Below are positions 1 to 9,327 of a stretch of DNA of 64,000 nt, one piece after another. The notes under the pieces were generated by a model. That model was given only the letters and a program-made list of their open reading frames with translations, ran no database searches and had not been told where the DNA came from. The position numbers were made by a program, and so were the translations under genes. Where the stretch lies: positions 62,001 to 126,000 of the forward strand of contig NZ_AP027731.1 in the NCBI RefSeq assembly GCF_030296595.1, written 5' to 3'. This DNA comes from Naasia aerilata (GTDB taxonomy: Bacteria; Actinomycetota; Actinomycetes; Actinomycetales; Microbacteriaceae). Positions within the stretch are counted from its first letter, which is position 1; each line of letters begins with the position of its first letter.

Positions 1-1
1 C

Positions 2-151
2 CTTGCTGCGCACGCCGCGCAGAACGGCGTCCTCGTCCTCACGGCCGGCACCTGGGGCAACGTGCTCCGCTTCCTGCCGAGCCTCGCCATCTCGGACGAG
101 CTGCTCGAGGACGCGCTGGGCGTGCTCGCCGACGGCTTCGCCTCCCTCTGA
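2..151 (+). CDS. gabT: 4-aminobutyrate aminotransferase, C-terminal end (partial)
   Basis: Only the last 49 codons are in the window; the gene enters from the left edge and stops with TGA. The translation contains LTAGTWGNVLRFLP, which resembles the C-terminal end of GabT, a PLP-dependent enzyme moving the amino group of GABA to 2-oxoglutarate to give succinate semialdehyde. The neighbouring polyamine transporter fits this, because GABA is an intermediate of putrescine breakdown. The active-site lysine lies outside the window, so the call rests on the C-terminal motif and context. Confidence 0.75.
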   Translation, partial: LAAHAAQNGVLVLTAGTWGNVLRFLPSLAISDELLEDALGVLADGFASL

Positions 152-191
152 CCCCGGTGTCGAGGAGAACGCACAGCACGAGCACGCCTCG

Positions 192-1193
192 ATGACGGCC
201 CCGAAGGGCACGTTCGCCGCGGAGGCGGCGGGCGAGCTCGCGGTGGTCGAGCGCAGCGGCTTCGTCGAGTCGCGGCACGTCGGCTCGGCCGTGGTCCTCG
301 GACCCGACGGATCCGTCCTGCGCACGGTTGGCGACCCGGCCGCCGCCGTCTTCCCGCGCTCCACGCTCAAGCCCTTCCAGGCGCTCGCCTCCATCGCGAG
401 CGGTGCGCAGCTGACCCCTGAGGAGACGGTGCTCGCCACTGCGAGCCACGACGGCACCGCCGAGCACGCGAAGATCGTGCGCGGCATCCTCAAGAAGGGC
501 GGGCTGCGGCTGTCGAGCCTCCGCTGCCCCGCCGACTGGCCGACCGACCGGGACGCCCGGGACCAGCTCGTGCGGGACGGTCACGGCACGCACCCGATCT
601 TCCACAACTGCTCCGGCAAGCACGCGGCCATGCTGCTGGCATGCGTCGCGAGCGGCTGGGACCCGCGCACCTACCTCGACCCGGCGCATCCGCTGCAGGA
701 GCGCGTGCGCGAGGTGATCCAGCGGATGACGGGTGAGCACGTGAGCCGGTCGGGCGTCGACGGCTGCGGCCTCCCGGTGCATGCCCTGTCCCTCACCGGG
801 CTGGCGGCCGGCTTCGCTCGCGTCCGCACGACCCGCGCCGACTCCCCATGGCCGCTCTACCGGGACGCCGCCGCGCTGACCGAGGCCGTTCTCCAGCGTC
901 CGTGGCTGATCTCCGGCCGAGGCAGGCCGGACGCCGTCCTCATCGAGGAGCTGGGCGCGCTCGCCAAGGTGGGGGCCGAGGGTGTCCTCGCGGTCGCCCT
1001 CGAGGACGGCACCGCCGTCGCGGTGAAGGTGCTCGACGGCAGCCCCCGCCCGGCCGCGGCGGTCGCGGCGGGCCTCCTCTTCGCGGTGGGCGCGATCGAC
1101 GCCCCCGCCCTCGCGCGCGTCCGCGCCCGCCTCGACCTCGCGGTGCTCGGCGGCGGCGTCCCGGTCGGCGAGCTCCGCGTCACCTGCGCCTGA
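192..1193 (+). CDS. L-asparaginase, type II (R. etli-type family)
   Basis: A 333-residue protein of the asparaginase II family (PF06089 type, unrelated to the E. coli AnsA/AnsB fold), predicted to hydrolyse L-asparagine to aspartate and ammonia. Motifs seen are FPRSTLKPFQ near residue 55, ATASHDG near 90, FHNCSGKHAAML near 138 and VDGCGLPVHA near 190, all typical of the family. No signal peptide is visible, so it is probably cytoplasmic. The ATG at 192 was chosen because homology starts just after it; a GAGGAG lies too far upstream (about 25 bases) to be a convincing ribosome site. It follows gabT by 40 bases and may be co-transcribed, giving an amino-nitrogen salvage pair. Confidence 0.85.
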   Translation: MTAPKGTFAAEAAGELAVVERSGFVESRHVGSAVVLGPDGSVLRTVGDPAAAVFPRSTLKPFQALASIASGAQLTPEETVLATASHDGTAEHAKIVRGILKKGGLRLSSLRCPADWPTDRDARDQLVRDGHGTHPIFHNCSGKHAAMLLACVASGWDPRTYLDPAHPLQERVREVIQRMTGEHVSRSGVDGCGLPVHALSLTGLAAGFARVRTTRADSPWPLYRDAAALTEAVLQRPWLISGRGRPDAVLIEELGALAKVGAEGVLAVALEDGTAVAVKVLDGSPRPAAAVAAGLLFAVGAIDAPALARVRARLDLAVLGGGVPVGELRVTCA

Positions 1194-1210
1194 GCTCCCG
1201 CGACGCCCGC

Positions 1211-1307
1211 TGATTGAGGAGCCGCGCAGCGGCGTCTCGAAATCCGGGACGGGACGTATGACATGGGCCCTGATTTCGAGACGCGGGCTTCGCCCGCTCC
1301 TCAATCA
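1211..1307. repeat. Long inverted repeat between convergent genes (likely bidirectional terminator)
   Basis: Arms at 1211-1244 (TGATTGAGGAGC...CTCGAAATC) and 1272-1307 (GATTTCGAGACG...CTCCTCAATCA) are inverted copies. Each arm carries its own small hairpin (GCCGC-GCA-GCGGC and GCGGGC-TTC-GCCCGC), so the whole can fold as a cruciform. It fills the gap between the convergent asparaginase and potC genes, where a bidirectional terminator is expected. The GATTGAGGAGC...GTCTCGAAATC type of sequence is, to my knowledge, a recurrent intergenic element in Microbacteriaceae genomes. Confidence 0.75.
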
Positions 1308-1324
1308 TCGGGAGGGGCGGAACG

Positions 1325-2206
1325 TCAGCGGGCGAGGCGCTTCCGGCGGGCTTGCGCGCTCAGCTGACCGATGAGCACGATCGCGATGGCGAGCAGGAAG
1401 ACCGCCGACGCGATGACGTTGGCCTCCGCGGGGATGCCGCGGGTCGCCGCGGTGTAGATGAACGTCGGGAACGTGTTCACCGACCCCGAGTTGAAGTACG
1501 TGATGATGAAGTCGTCGAAGCTCAGCGAGAACGACAGCAGCGCAGCGGCGAGGATGCCGGGCAGCAGCAGCGGGAACGTGATGCGCCAGAACACCTGGGA
1601 CGACGACCCGTACAGATCCCGACCGGCGTCCTCGAGCGCGGGGTCGAGGCTCGCGACCCGCGCCTTGACCGTGACCACCACGAAGCTGAGGCAGAACATC
1701 GCGTGGGCCACGATGATCGTGCCGAGGCCCTTCGCGATCCCCGCCGAGAGGAACTGGGCGGCGAGGCCCGCTCCGATCACGACCTCGGGCGTCGCCATGG
1801 GCAGGAACAGCAGCAGGTTGGTGGCCGCACGGAACCGGAACCGGTAGCGGACGAGCGCCAGCGCGATCATCGTGCCGAGCACCGTCGCGATGGTCGTCGA
1901 CGTGACGCCGATGAGGAGGCTGTTGCCGAACGCCTCGCAGACCCCCGGCTCGCTGCAGACGTTCAGCCAGTTGTCCAGCGTGAAGCCCCGCCACGCGATG
2001 TTCGTCTTCACCGAGTCGTTGAACGAGAACACGATCGTGTAGACGATCGGCACGAGCAGGAAGGCGAGCGCGAGGGTGCAGTAGACCGGCAGGAGCCACT
2101 TCCCGGCGCTGAAGCCGTACGCGCGGCGCCGGACCGGGGCGGGCGCGAGCTCCTCCGCGCCGATCTCCTGACCGAGCACGAGCCCCGCCTGGGTGTTGCC
2201 GCTCAC
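1325..2206 (-). CDS. potC: Polyamine ABC transporter permease (PotC type)
   Basis: A 293-residue inner-membrane permease of a spermidine/putrescine importer. About six hydrophobic segments follow a cytoplasmic N-terminus, and the binding-protein-dependent permease loop (EDAGRDLYGSSSQVF...FPLLLPGI, around residues 180-210) that docks on the ATPase is clear. The GTG start at 2206 overlaps the TGA of potB as GTGA, so translation is coupled. It is the last gene of potD-potA-potB-potC. The importer is well supported; the exact polyamine is not readable from the sequence. Confidence 0.85.
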   Translation of the reverse strand: MSGNTQAGLVLGQEIGAEELAPAPVRRRAYGFSAGKWLLPVYCTLALAFLLVPIVYTIVFSFNDSVKTNIAWRGFTLDNWLNVCSEPGVCEAFGNSLLIGVTSTTIATVLGTMIALALVRYRFRFRAATNLLLFLPMATPEVVIGAGLAAQFLSAGIAKGLGTIIVAHAMFCLSFVVVTVKARVASLDPALEDAGRDLYGSSSQVFWRITFPLLLPGILAAALLSFSLSFDDFIITYFNSGSVNTFPTFIYTAATRGIPAEANVIASAVFLLAIAIVLIGQLSAQARRKRLAR

Positions 2207-3117
2207 AGCAGGTCCTCCGTCCCGCTCCTGCGCACGTAGACGCCGACGAGCACCAGGATGATCGCCATCAGCAGGATCGACAGCGCGGCCGCCGCCGGAT
2301 AGTTGAGCTGCACGAGGAAGTTGCTCTGGATGACGTTGCCGATCATCGTCGAGCTGGTGCCGCCGAGGAACTGGCTCGACGCGTTGACGTAGTCGCCCGC
2401 GGCGGGGATGAAGGTGAGCAGCGTCCCGGACACGATCCCGGGCATCGACAGCGGCAGCGTCACGGTGCGGAACGTCGTCGCGGGGCCGGCGTACAGGTCC
2501 CGACCGGCCTCGATCAGCCGCATGTCGAGCCGCTCGAGCGTCGTGTAGAGCGGCAGGCACATGAAGGGGATGAAGTTGTAGGTGAGGCCGAAGACGACCG
2601 CGATGGGCGTCCCCGTGATGTGGTCCTGCGGCCCGAGCAGCGCGAGCGCCTTCAGCGTGGACACCACGGGGCCCTCGTCGGAGAGGATCTGCTTCCAGGC
2701 GAGCGTGCGCAGCAGGAAGCTGATGAAGAACGGCGCGACCACGAGGATCAGCAACAGGCTCTGCACGAGCGGCCAGCGGCGCATCACGACTCCGATGAAG
2801 TACGCGAGCGGATAGCTGAAGAGCAGAGCGAACACGGTCGCGAGCAGGGCGTACAGGAACGAGCGGAGGATCTGCTCCGAGTACGTCCCGATCACCTCGC
2901 CGTAGTTCTGCCAGTTGAACGTGAAGTCGTACTGGCCGAAGACCGTCTCCGACGGCGTCTGCAGGGACGTGATGACCAGCGACACGAGCGGCGCGAGGAA
3001 GAACAGCAGCAGGTAGGCGATGCCCGGCAGCAGCAGGAGCAGCGCGATGCGGCCGCCGCGGCGCGCGCCGGAGGCGTCCGCCGAGACGACGGGGCCGGTG
3101 AACGCGGTGAGCGCCAC
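2203..3117 (-). CDS. potB: Polyamine ABC transporter permease (PotB type)
   Basis: A 304-residue permease with about six transmembrane helices, the partner of PotC. The ATPase-docking loop reads LIEAGRDLYAGPATTF...LPLSMPGIV around residues 200-225. Its ATG lies 2 bases after the potA stop and its TGA overlaps the potC start, consistent with one operon and stoichiometric expression. The segment FTFNWQNYGEV near residue 65 resembles the periplasmic loop of other PotB proteins. Confidence 0.87.
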   Translation of the reverse strand: MALTAFTGPVVSADASGARRGGRIALLLLLPGIAYLLLFFLAPLVSLVITSLQTPSETVFGQYDFTFNWQNYGEVIGTYSEQILRSFLYALLATVFALLFSYPLAYFIGVVMRRWPLVQSLLLILVVAPFFISFLLRTLAWKQILSDEGPVVSTLKALALLGPQDHITGTPIAVVFGLTYNFIPFMCLPLYTTLERLDMRLIEAGRDLYAGPATTFRTVTLPLSMPGIVSGTLLTFIPAAGDYVNASSQFLGGTSSTMIGNVIQSNFLVQLNYPAAAALSILLMAIILVLVGVYVRRSGTEDLL

Positions 3118-3119
3118 TC

Positions 3120-4280
3120 CTAGGCCTCCGCACCGCCGACGAGCGCCTCGTGGGCCTGGGCGATCGAGGAGACGGGCGCGTCCGACAGCCCGAAGCCGTG
3201 CTCGACGCGCCAGCTGACCCAGACCTCGGCGCCCCGCTCGACGACGGGGCCGAAGACGAGGTTCTGCGCGAAGACGATGATCGTGCCGACGCCGGGGACC
3301 TCGACGAGGTACTGGGTGCTCACCCCGCTGAACGACACGTCGGTGACCCGGCCGGGCCCGAGCACGTTGATGCCCGCGGTCGCGGCGGGCTCCTCCGTGA
3401 GGAGCAGGAGCTTCTCGGGGCGGACCCCCACGGTCACCGATCCGCTCCTCCGCTGGGCGCGCTCCGTGGGGACGAGGATCCGCCGACCCGCGGCCTGCAC
3501 GCCGATGGTCGCGTCCCCGCTCTCGACCACCTCGCCGGCGAAGAGGTTCGACTGGCCGAGGAAGTTGGCGACGAACGACGTCCTGGGCAGCTCGTAGAGC
3601 TCCTCCGGTGCGCCGATCTGCTCGATCCGGCCCTTGTTCATGACCGCGACGGTGTCCGCCATGGTCATGGCCTCCTCCTGGTCGTGGGTGACGTGCACGA
3701 AGGTGAGGCCGACCTCGGTCTGGATGTTCTTGAGCTCGAGCTGCATCTGCCGGCGCAGCTTGAGGTCGAGCGCGCCCAGCGGCTCGTCGAGAAGCAGGAG
3801 GGCGGGCCGGTTCACGACCGCGCGAGCCAGGGCGACGCGCTGCTGCTGGCCGCCCGACAGCTGGGCGGGCTTCCGCTCGGCGAGGTGGTCGAGCTCCACC
3901 AGCTGCAGGGCGGTGTGCGCCTTGCCGAGCGGATCCCCGATCCCCCGTCGACGGAGCCCGAACGCGACGTTCTCGAGGACGCTCATGTGCGGGAACAGTG
4001 CATAGCTCTGGAACACGGTGTTGACCGGACGCCGGAACGGCTTGGTGTCGGTCACGTCGGCGCCGCCGATGAGGATGCGTCCCGCAGTGGGCTCCTCGAG
4101 GCCGGCGACGAGGCGGAGCGTGGTGGTCTTGCCGCAGCCGGAGGGCCCGAGGAGGGCGAAGAAGGTTCCCGCCGCGATCGTGAGGTCCAGCTGCTCGACC
4201 GCGGTGAAGCCCGGGAACTCCTTGCGCACCCCGACGAGCTCGAGGTCCGCGCCGGACTCGGCGAAGAGGCCGCGCGCCAT
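3120..4280 (-). CDS. potA: Polyamine ABC transporter ATPase (PotA type)
   Basis: A 386-residue cytoplasmic ATPase. Walker [10 protein letters not shown] is near residue 45, the Q-loop is FQSYALFPH near 90, the signature [14 protein letters not shown] is near 141, Walker B is [13 protein letters not shown] near 165 and the switch histidine is in HVTHDQEEA near 197. The C-terminal 130 residues form the TOBE-type regulatory domain (VGVRPEKL...) of the PotA/MalK class. It lies between the binding-protein and permease genes with gaps of 2 bases, as expected for a single transcript. Confidence 0.9.
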   Translation of the reverse strand: MARGLFAESGADLELVGVRKEFPGFTAVEQLDLTIAAGTFFALLGPSGCGKTTTLRLVAGLEEPTAGRILIGGADVTDTKPFRRPVNTVFQSYALFPHMSVLENVAFGLRRRGIGDPLGKAHTALQLVELDHLAERKPAQLSGGQQQRVALARAVVNRPALLLLDEPLGALDLKLRRQMQLELKNIQTEVGLTFVHVTHDQEEAMTMADTVAVMNKGRIEQIGAPEELYELPRTSFVANFLGQSNLFAGEVVESGDATIGVQAAGRRILVPTERAQRRSGSVTVGVRPEKLLLLTEEPAATAGINVLGPGRVTDVSFSGVSTQYLVEVPGVGTIIVFAQNLVFGPVVERGAEVWVSWRVEHGFGLSDAPVSSIAQAHEALVGGAEA

Positions 4281-4282
4281 CG

Positions 4283-5503
4283 TCAGGCGCCCAGGCCCAC
4301 AGACTCGAACTGCGCGCTGTACCGCGTCGACTCCGCGTTGCTCAGCGTGCGGAAGATGAACGCGTTCGACAGCGTCTGCTCGTCGGGGAAGATGAGCGGG
4401 TTGTCCACGTACTCGGGCGCGATGTCGGCCATGGCCTCCTTCGCACCCTCCACCGGCGTGATGTAGTTCACGTAGGCGGCGACCGTGGCGGCGACCTCGG
4501 GACGGTAGTAGTAGTCCATCAGCGCCTCGGCGTTGCCCTTGCGGGTCGACCCGATCGGCACCACGAAGTTGTCGCTCCAGAGCGTGCCGCCGGTGTCCGG
4601 GATGGCGAAGCCGAACCGGTCCTCGCCGAGCTCCGCGTTGATGCTCGTGACGTCACCGGACCACACGATGGCCGCGAGGGTGTCCTCGTTCTTGAGGTCG
4701 TCGCCGTAGGAGTTGCCCTTGATGTTGCGGATCTGGCCGGAGGAGACCTGCTTCTGGAACTCGTCGATGGCCGCCGTGAACTCCTCGTCACCCCACTCCT
4801 TGCCGGAGATGTCCACGCCCTGCGCCAGCATGATGAGCCCGATGGTGTCGCGCATCTCCGAGAGCACTCCGACGCGGCCCTTGAGGGCGGGGTCCCACAG
4901 CTCCTCGACGCTCGTCAGCCCGTTCGGCAGCTTCTCCTTGTTCCAGGCGAGACCGGCGAAGCCGCTCTGCCACGGAAGCGAGTAGGTGCGGCCCTCGTCG
5001 AAATCCGGGTTCGCGAGGCTCGCCGACAGGTTCTTGATATTCGGGATGTTGGCGTGGTCGAGCTTCTGGACGTAGCCCTGGCCGATCAGCCGGCTCACCA
5101 TCCAGTCGGTGAGGCACACGGCGTCCGCGCCGATGTCCTGGCCGAGCGCGAGCTGGTCCTTGACCTTCGCGTAGTAGGTGTTGTTGTCGTCGACGGCGAC
5201 GTCGTACGAGACCTTGATGCCGGACTCCTCCTCGAACGCCTGAAGCGTCGGGTAGTTGCCGTCGTCGTCCTCGTCGAGGTAGTACGCCCAGTTCGCCCAG
5301 TTCAGCGTCTTGTCGCTGCCCGAGTTGTCCTTCGGCGCCGAGGGCTTCGCCGAGCCGCCGCCGGTGGAGCAGGCCGCGAGGGCGAGGGCCGCCGCGGAAG
5401 CGCCCGCACCCTGGAGGAGCGTGCGCCGCCCCACCTGCCACGTGCGGGCCTGGGCGATCAGCGCGCGGAGTGCCGCGTCGGTGGGCAGGTCGCGGTGGGA
5501 CAC
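4283..5503 (-). CDS. potD: Polyamine-binding lipoprotein (PotD/PotF type)
   Basis: A 406-residue extracytoplasmic solute-binding protein of the PotD family. The N-terminus carries twin arginines (VGRRTLLQG), a hydrophobic run and a lipobox LAACS, so it is probably exported by Tat and anchored as a lipoprotein. The mature part contains LNWANWAYYLDED and later WSGDV, which correspond to conserved PotD segments. The GTG at 5503 was chosen because GGAGG lies 5 to 9 bases upstream; an in-frame start near 5602 has no such site. It is the first gene of potDABC and is divergent from ald. Confidence 0.87.
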   Translation of the reverse strand: MSHRDLPTDAALRALIAQARTWQVGRRTLLQGAGASAAALALAACSTGGGSAKPSAPKDNSGSDKTLNWANWAYYLDEDDDGNYPTLQAFEEESGIKVSYDVAVDDNNTYYAKVKDQLALGQDIGADAVCLTDWMVSRLIGQGYVQKLDHANIPNIKNLSASLANPDFDEGRTYSLPWQSGFAGLAWNKEKLPNGLTSVEELWDPALKGRVGVLSEMRDTIGLIMLAQGVDISGKEWGDEEFTAAIDEFQKQVSSGQIRNIKGNSYGDDLKNEDTLAAIVWSGDVTSINAELGEDRFGFAIPDTGGTLWSDNFVVPIGSTRKGNAEALMDYYYRPEVAATVAAYVNYITPVEGAKEAMADIAPEYVDNPLIFPDEQTLSNAFIFRTLSNAESTRYSAQFESVGLGA

Positions 5504-5671
5504 GGAGCCTCCTTCGGATGCCGGGACAGTGCTGTCGATCCTGGCACACGCCTCCCCGATTGCGCGGGCACTGCTGGCCATATCGACCACTCCGAAACAC
5601 AAACTTCACTGAATCCGCATCCGAAGCGCCCTTCTTGCTCCGGAATCGGCGGTCCACCGTAGGCTGAGCCC
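5504..5671. promoter_or_regulatory. Divergent promoter region of potD and ald
   Basis: This 168-base gap separates two divergent starts and must hold both promoters. It is more AT-rich than its surroundings around 5580-5615 (CGAAACACAAACTTCACTGAATC). An ATCCGCATC nonamer at 5613-5621 also occurs in the inverted repeat at 22121-22186, but one match of this length can be chance. No convincing -35/-10 pair could be fixed by eye. Confidence 0.45.
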
Positions 5672-6790
5672 ATGCGCATCGGCGTTCCCCGCGAGATCAA
5701 GAACAACGAGTTCCGTGTCGCGATCACCCCCTCCGGCGTCCATGACCTGGCCGCGGCGGGCCACGAGGTGATCCTCGAGGGCGGAGCGGGGGTCGGCTCC
5801 TCGATCCCGGACGTGGACTACGAGGCCGCCGGCGCCCGCATCGCCGAGACCGCGGCCGAGGTGTGGTCCGAGGCCGAGCTGCTGCTCAAGGTGAAGGAGC
5901 CCATCGCCGAGGAGTACGGCCACTTCCGCCCCGACCTCGTGCTCTTCACCTACCTGCACCTGGCCGCCGAGCGGCCGCTCACGACGGCGCTCCTCGACTC
6001 CGGGATCACGGCGATCGCCTACGAGACGGTGCAGCTACCGAATCGGGCGCTGCCGCTCCTCGCTCCGATGAGCGAGGTCGCGGGCCGGCTCGCTCCCCTG
6101 GTCGGCCAGTCGACCATGCTGCGTCCGAACGGCGGGCCGGGGCTGCTCGTTCCCGGCGTGCCCGGCACCCGCTCCGCGAAGGTCGTCGTCCTCGGCGGCG
6201 GCGTCGCGGGCACCAACTCGGTGCAGATCGCCGTGGGCCTCGGCGCGGACGTGACCGTCCTCGACACGAACCTCTTCCGCCTGCGCGAGCTCGATGCCCT
6301 GTACGCCGGGCGGGTCCGCACGATCGCCTCGAACGCCTACGAGATCGAGCGCGCCCTGCTCGACGCCGATCTCGTCATCGGCTCGGTCCTCATCGCAGGC
6401 GCCCGCACGCCGAAGCTCGTGAGCAACGACCTCGTGTCCCGCATGAAGCCCGGCAGCGTCCTGGTCGACATCTCGGTGGATCAGGGCGGCTGCTTCGAGG
6501 ACTCCCACCCGACGACCCACGCGGATCCCACCTTCCGGGTGCACGGGTCGCTCTTCTACTGCGTGGCCAACATGCCCGGCGCGGTCCCGAACACGTCGAC
6601 CTTCGCGCTCACGAACGCGACGCTGCCGTACGTGCGCTCCATCGCAGGTCTGGGCTGGCGCGACGCGTTGCGCGCCGACCCGGCGCTCGCGCTCGGACTC
6701 AACGTGCACGGGGGCGCACTCGCCAATGCGCCGGTCGCCGCGGCTCACGGACTCGGCCACGTGGAGCTCGAGACGGCCCTGGCCGCCTAG
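5672..6790 (+). CDS. ald: Alanine dehydrogenase
   Basis: A 372-residue cytoplasmic enzyme that interconverts L-alanine and pyruvate with NAD and ammonia. Typical Ald motifs are MRIGVPREIKNNE at the N-terminus, the catalytic lysine in LLKVKEP near residue 75, the histidine in YLHLAA near 96, the Rossmann motif VVLGGGVAGTNS near 173, and VDISVDQGGCFE near 268. The length matches the family. Its TAG (6788-6790) overlaps the TAG of the convergent FtsK-type gene within the palindrome CTAG, so there is no room for a terminator between the two. Confidence 0.95.
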   Translation: MRIGVPREIKNNEFRVAITPSGVHDLAAAGHEVILEGGAGVGSSIPDVDYEAAGARIAETAAEVWSEAELLLKVKEPIAEEYGHFRPDLVLFTYLHLAAERPLTTALLDSGITAIAYETVQLPNRALPLLAPMSEVAGRLAPLVGQSTMLRPNGGPGLLVPGVPGTRSAKVVVLGGGVAGTNSVQIAVGLGADVTVLDTNLFRLRELDALYAGRVRTIASNAYEIERALLDADLVIGSVLIAGARTPKLVSNDLVSRMKPGSVLVDISVDQGGCFEDSHPTTHADPTFRVHGSLFYCVANMPGAVPNTSTFALTNATLPYVRSIAGLGWRDALRADPALALGLNVHGGALANAPVAAAHGLGHVELETALAA

Positions 6791-9275
6791 GGCGCCCACG
6801 CGACGCTCGCCCTCACGGTGGGCTCCTCGGGCCGCACGAGCCAGGCCCGTCCTTCGAGAGGGGCGAGCAGCGGAGGCAGCTCGCGTCTCCTCGTGATCGC
6901 CCGGTGCTCGGCGGGCGTGCACCCATCGAGGAGGAGCGGAGTGCGCGCCGCGGCGGACCACAGGCTCGGCGTGGCGGTGAAGTCGTCGACCCCGACGACG
7001 GCGACTCGGTCGACTGCCAGGTCCGACCCCGCTGCGCGTGCGCCCCCGGCGCGGCGGACCTGGGCGAGCCGGCGCTCCGGCGTCCGGCTGACCACCAGAA
7101 GGGGCGTGCGCAGCTCGACGGCGACCACGGAAGCGGGCTCCGTGCGCACCCCACCGCCGTCCGCCGACGCGAGCTGGATCCGGTCGCCCCGCCACCACCC
7201 GCCGCCCGGCGGCACGCGGCCGTCGTAGGCGCACTGCGCCCCGAGCAGGGCGGCATGGTGCTCGCGCCCCGTGCGCAGCACGAGCACGTCGCCGAAGGCG
7301 CTCCCGAGCGGGCGCAAGGCTCCCGCGAGCGGCGCCCGAGCGGTCGCGGCGATGCCGCCTCCTGCGGTTCGCAGGGCGAGCGCGAGCCGGTCCAGCACGT
7401 CCGCGGCGTACTCGTCCGGCATGCGGCCGACCGCGAGGTCGAGGTCGTCCAGGAGGAGGAGCCCGGCGGACCGCTCCGCGACCGCGTCCCACAGCGCCTC
7501 CGGGCCCTCCGCTCCCGCGCCGGCCACCAACCGCGATCCGGTGCTCTGCGCGGCGAGCGAAGCCAGGAGCGTGCTGCGCCCGGATCCCCTGTCCCCGACG
7601 GCGAGCAGAGCGCCCTCCGAGGCGGGCCGCCAGGCGCCCACCGATCGCCGCTGCTCGTGCGGCAGATCGACCGCTCCCAGCACCAGGGCCCCGGGAGGCG
7701 GAGGGGAAGGTCCCGCAGCCGCACCGTCGCCGGCAGCGGCGGGAGGACCACGGGCGCGGCGCGGACTCCCGCCGCCGACAGTGCGGGCTCCGGCGAGCCT
7801 TCACCGGTGAGCGCGACACGAGCCGGGACCGGCGGCTCACCGTGGCGGACGACGAGGCACTCACCCGGTGGCGTTCGGGGCAGGCCCGCAGCCGCGGGGT
7901 GCCGACGAGCGCCCGGCTGTCCTCCTCCGCCAGCATCCGCAGCGCGATCCGGAGGCCGCAGTTGGCGAGGAGTGCGTCCCGGACCACTCCGGCGGGTCGC
8001 TGCGTGCAGAGGATGAGGTGCATGCCGAGGGCCCTCCCCGCGCGGCGATGTCGGTCACGACGTCCGAGAGCGCGGGAAGCGCCTGCAGGAGGGCGGCGAA
8101 CTCGTCGACGACGATGACGAGCCGCGGGAGGCTCGGCAGCGCCGCGATGTCGGGGGCTCCGGCAGCACGGAGGGCCTTCTCCCGCTCGCGGACCTCGGCG
8201 GCGAGGCCGGCCGCGAGACGCTCCACCGCGGTGTCGTCCAGGTCGCTGACGACCCCAGCCACCTGGGGCAGGCCGGCGAGGGCGTCGAAGGTCGCGCCGC
8301 CCTTGAAGTCGATCAGGAGCACCGCCAGTCGTTCGGCGGAGCGGGCGGCGGCGAGGGCGAGCACCCACGACCGGAGCAGCTCGCTCTTGCCGCTGCCCGT
8401 CGTTCCGCCGACGACGGCGTGGGGGCCGTCCGCGACGAGGTCGAGCTCGACCTCCCCGTCGCCGGCGACGAGGAAGCGGGCGGGGAGGCCGGGTCCGTCC
8501 CGCCCGGGGACGCCCAGGTCGGCGAGCGACACCGCGATCCCGGCGCGACGCCCGCGGAGCGCCGCCTCCTCGGCGGCGGACACCAGCGCCGGCCGCAGCT
8601 CCCCGCACGCCACGGCGACTGGAGCGGCGAGGACCGTCATCCGGCCCACCCCGTCGACGCGGAGCACGACCGACGCCCGCGGCTGCTCGACGAGGCGGGC
8701 TCCCTGCACGGCCAGCGCCCGTCGGGCCGCCGCCGCGGCGAGCGGGACGCCCAGGACGGCGACGGCGTGCTCCCGCGGGACGGTGACGGGCGCGCCCCCG
8801 AGCACGGCTGCCTCCCGGGCGAGCGCCCCGTCCTCCTCGACGACCGGAACGAGCTCGATGCCGCTCGGCACGGGTCCGGTGCCGAGGAGCACGACCGGGG
8901 GCGCCCGGGGTCGGCTCCCTCGAGGATGCCGGGGAGGTCCGGGGCGGCAGCGGCCAGCCTGGCGCGGCGGATCCGGTGCTCCTCGGCGATCCTCGTGCGG
9001 ACCCGGACGAGCGCGGCCTCGCGCCGCCGCGCGTCCCGGCGACGGCGGCGGCGGCCGTGCCGCCGGCCGTCGAGCAGAGAGGCGACGGCCAGCACGGGGC
9101 CGAAGGCGGCGAAGACGAGCGGCATGGGCGAGGAGGTCACCGCTGCCAGGACCACCCCCGCGAGGACGGGAGCGAGCACCGCGGCGATCGGGACCGGGAT
9201 CCGCTCCGCCTCGGGCAGGGGCGGCGGGAGCGGCGGCAGCACCGCTCCACCCTGCGCTCTCAGCACCGTCGGCAC
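6787..9275 (-). CDS. FtsK/SpoIIIE-type (EccC-like) membrane ATPase, four apparent frame breaks
   Basis: About 830 residues when repaired. The N-terminus has a hydrophobic pair (VPIAAVLAPVLAGVVLAAV and PLVFAAFGPVLAVASLL) followed by an Arg-rich stretch. The first ATPase domain has Walker A GGTTGSGKSE, LLIDFKGG and Walker B LVIVVDEFAALL, then MHLILCTQRPAGVV. A second, degenerate ATPase domain has GDRGSGRSTLLA and LLLLDDLDLA. This architecture resembles YukB/EccC substrate-translocating ATPases, but no WXG100 or other ESX partner is present. Frame breaks near 8905, 8040, 7885 and 7687 each lie in G/C runs and are repaired by one added base (for example AARGRALGMHL). The GTG at 9275 lacks a clear ribosome site. 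It ends the PFNA-like operon, so a role in exporting or handling that cluster's surface protein is inference. Confidence 0.75.
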
Positions 9276-9327
9276 AGCCGAGAGGCGGCATCCGGGGACG
9301 ACTGCGCGGTCGCCCGGCTGGGGAGGA

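Noticed and set aside
5613-5621. ATCCGCATC shared between the potD/ald promoter and the repeat at 22121-22186
   Set aside because: One 9-base match in 64 kb is near chance expectation, and the surrounding dyad is not present here.
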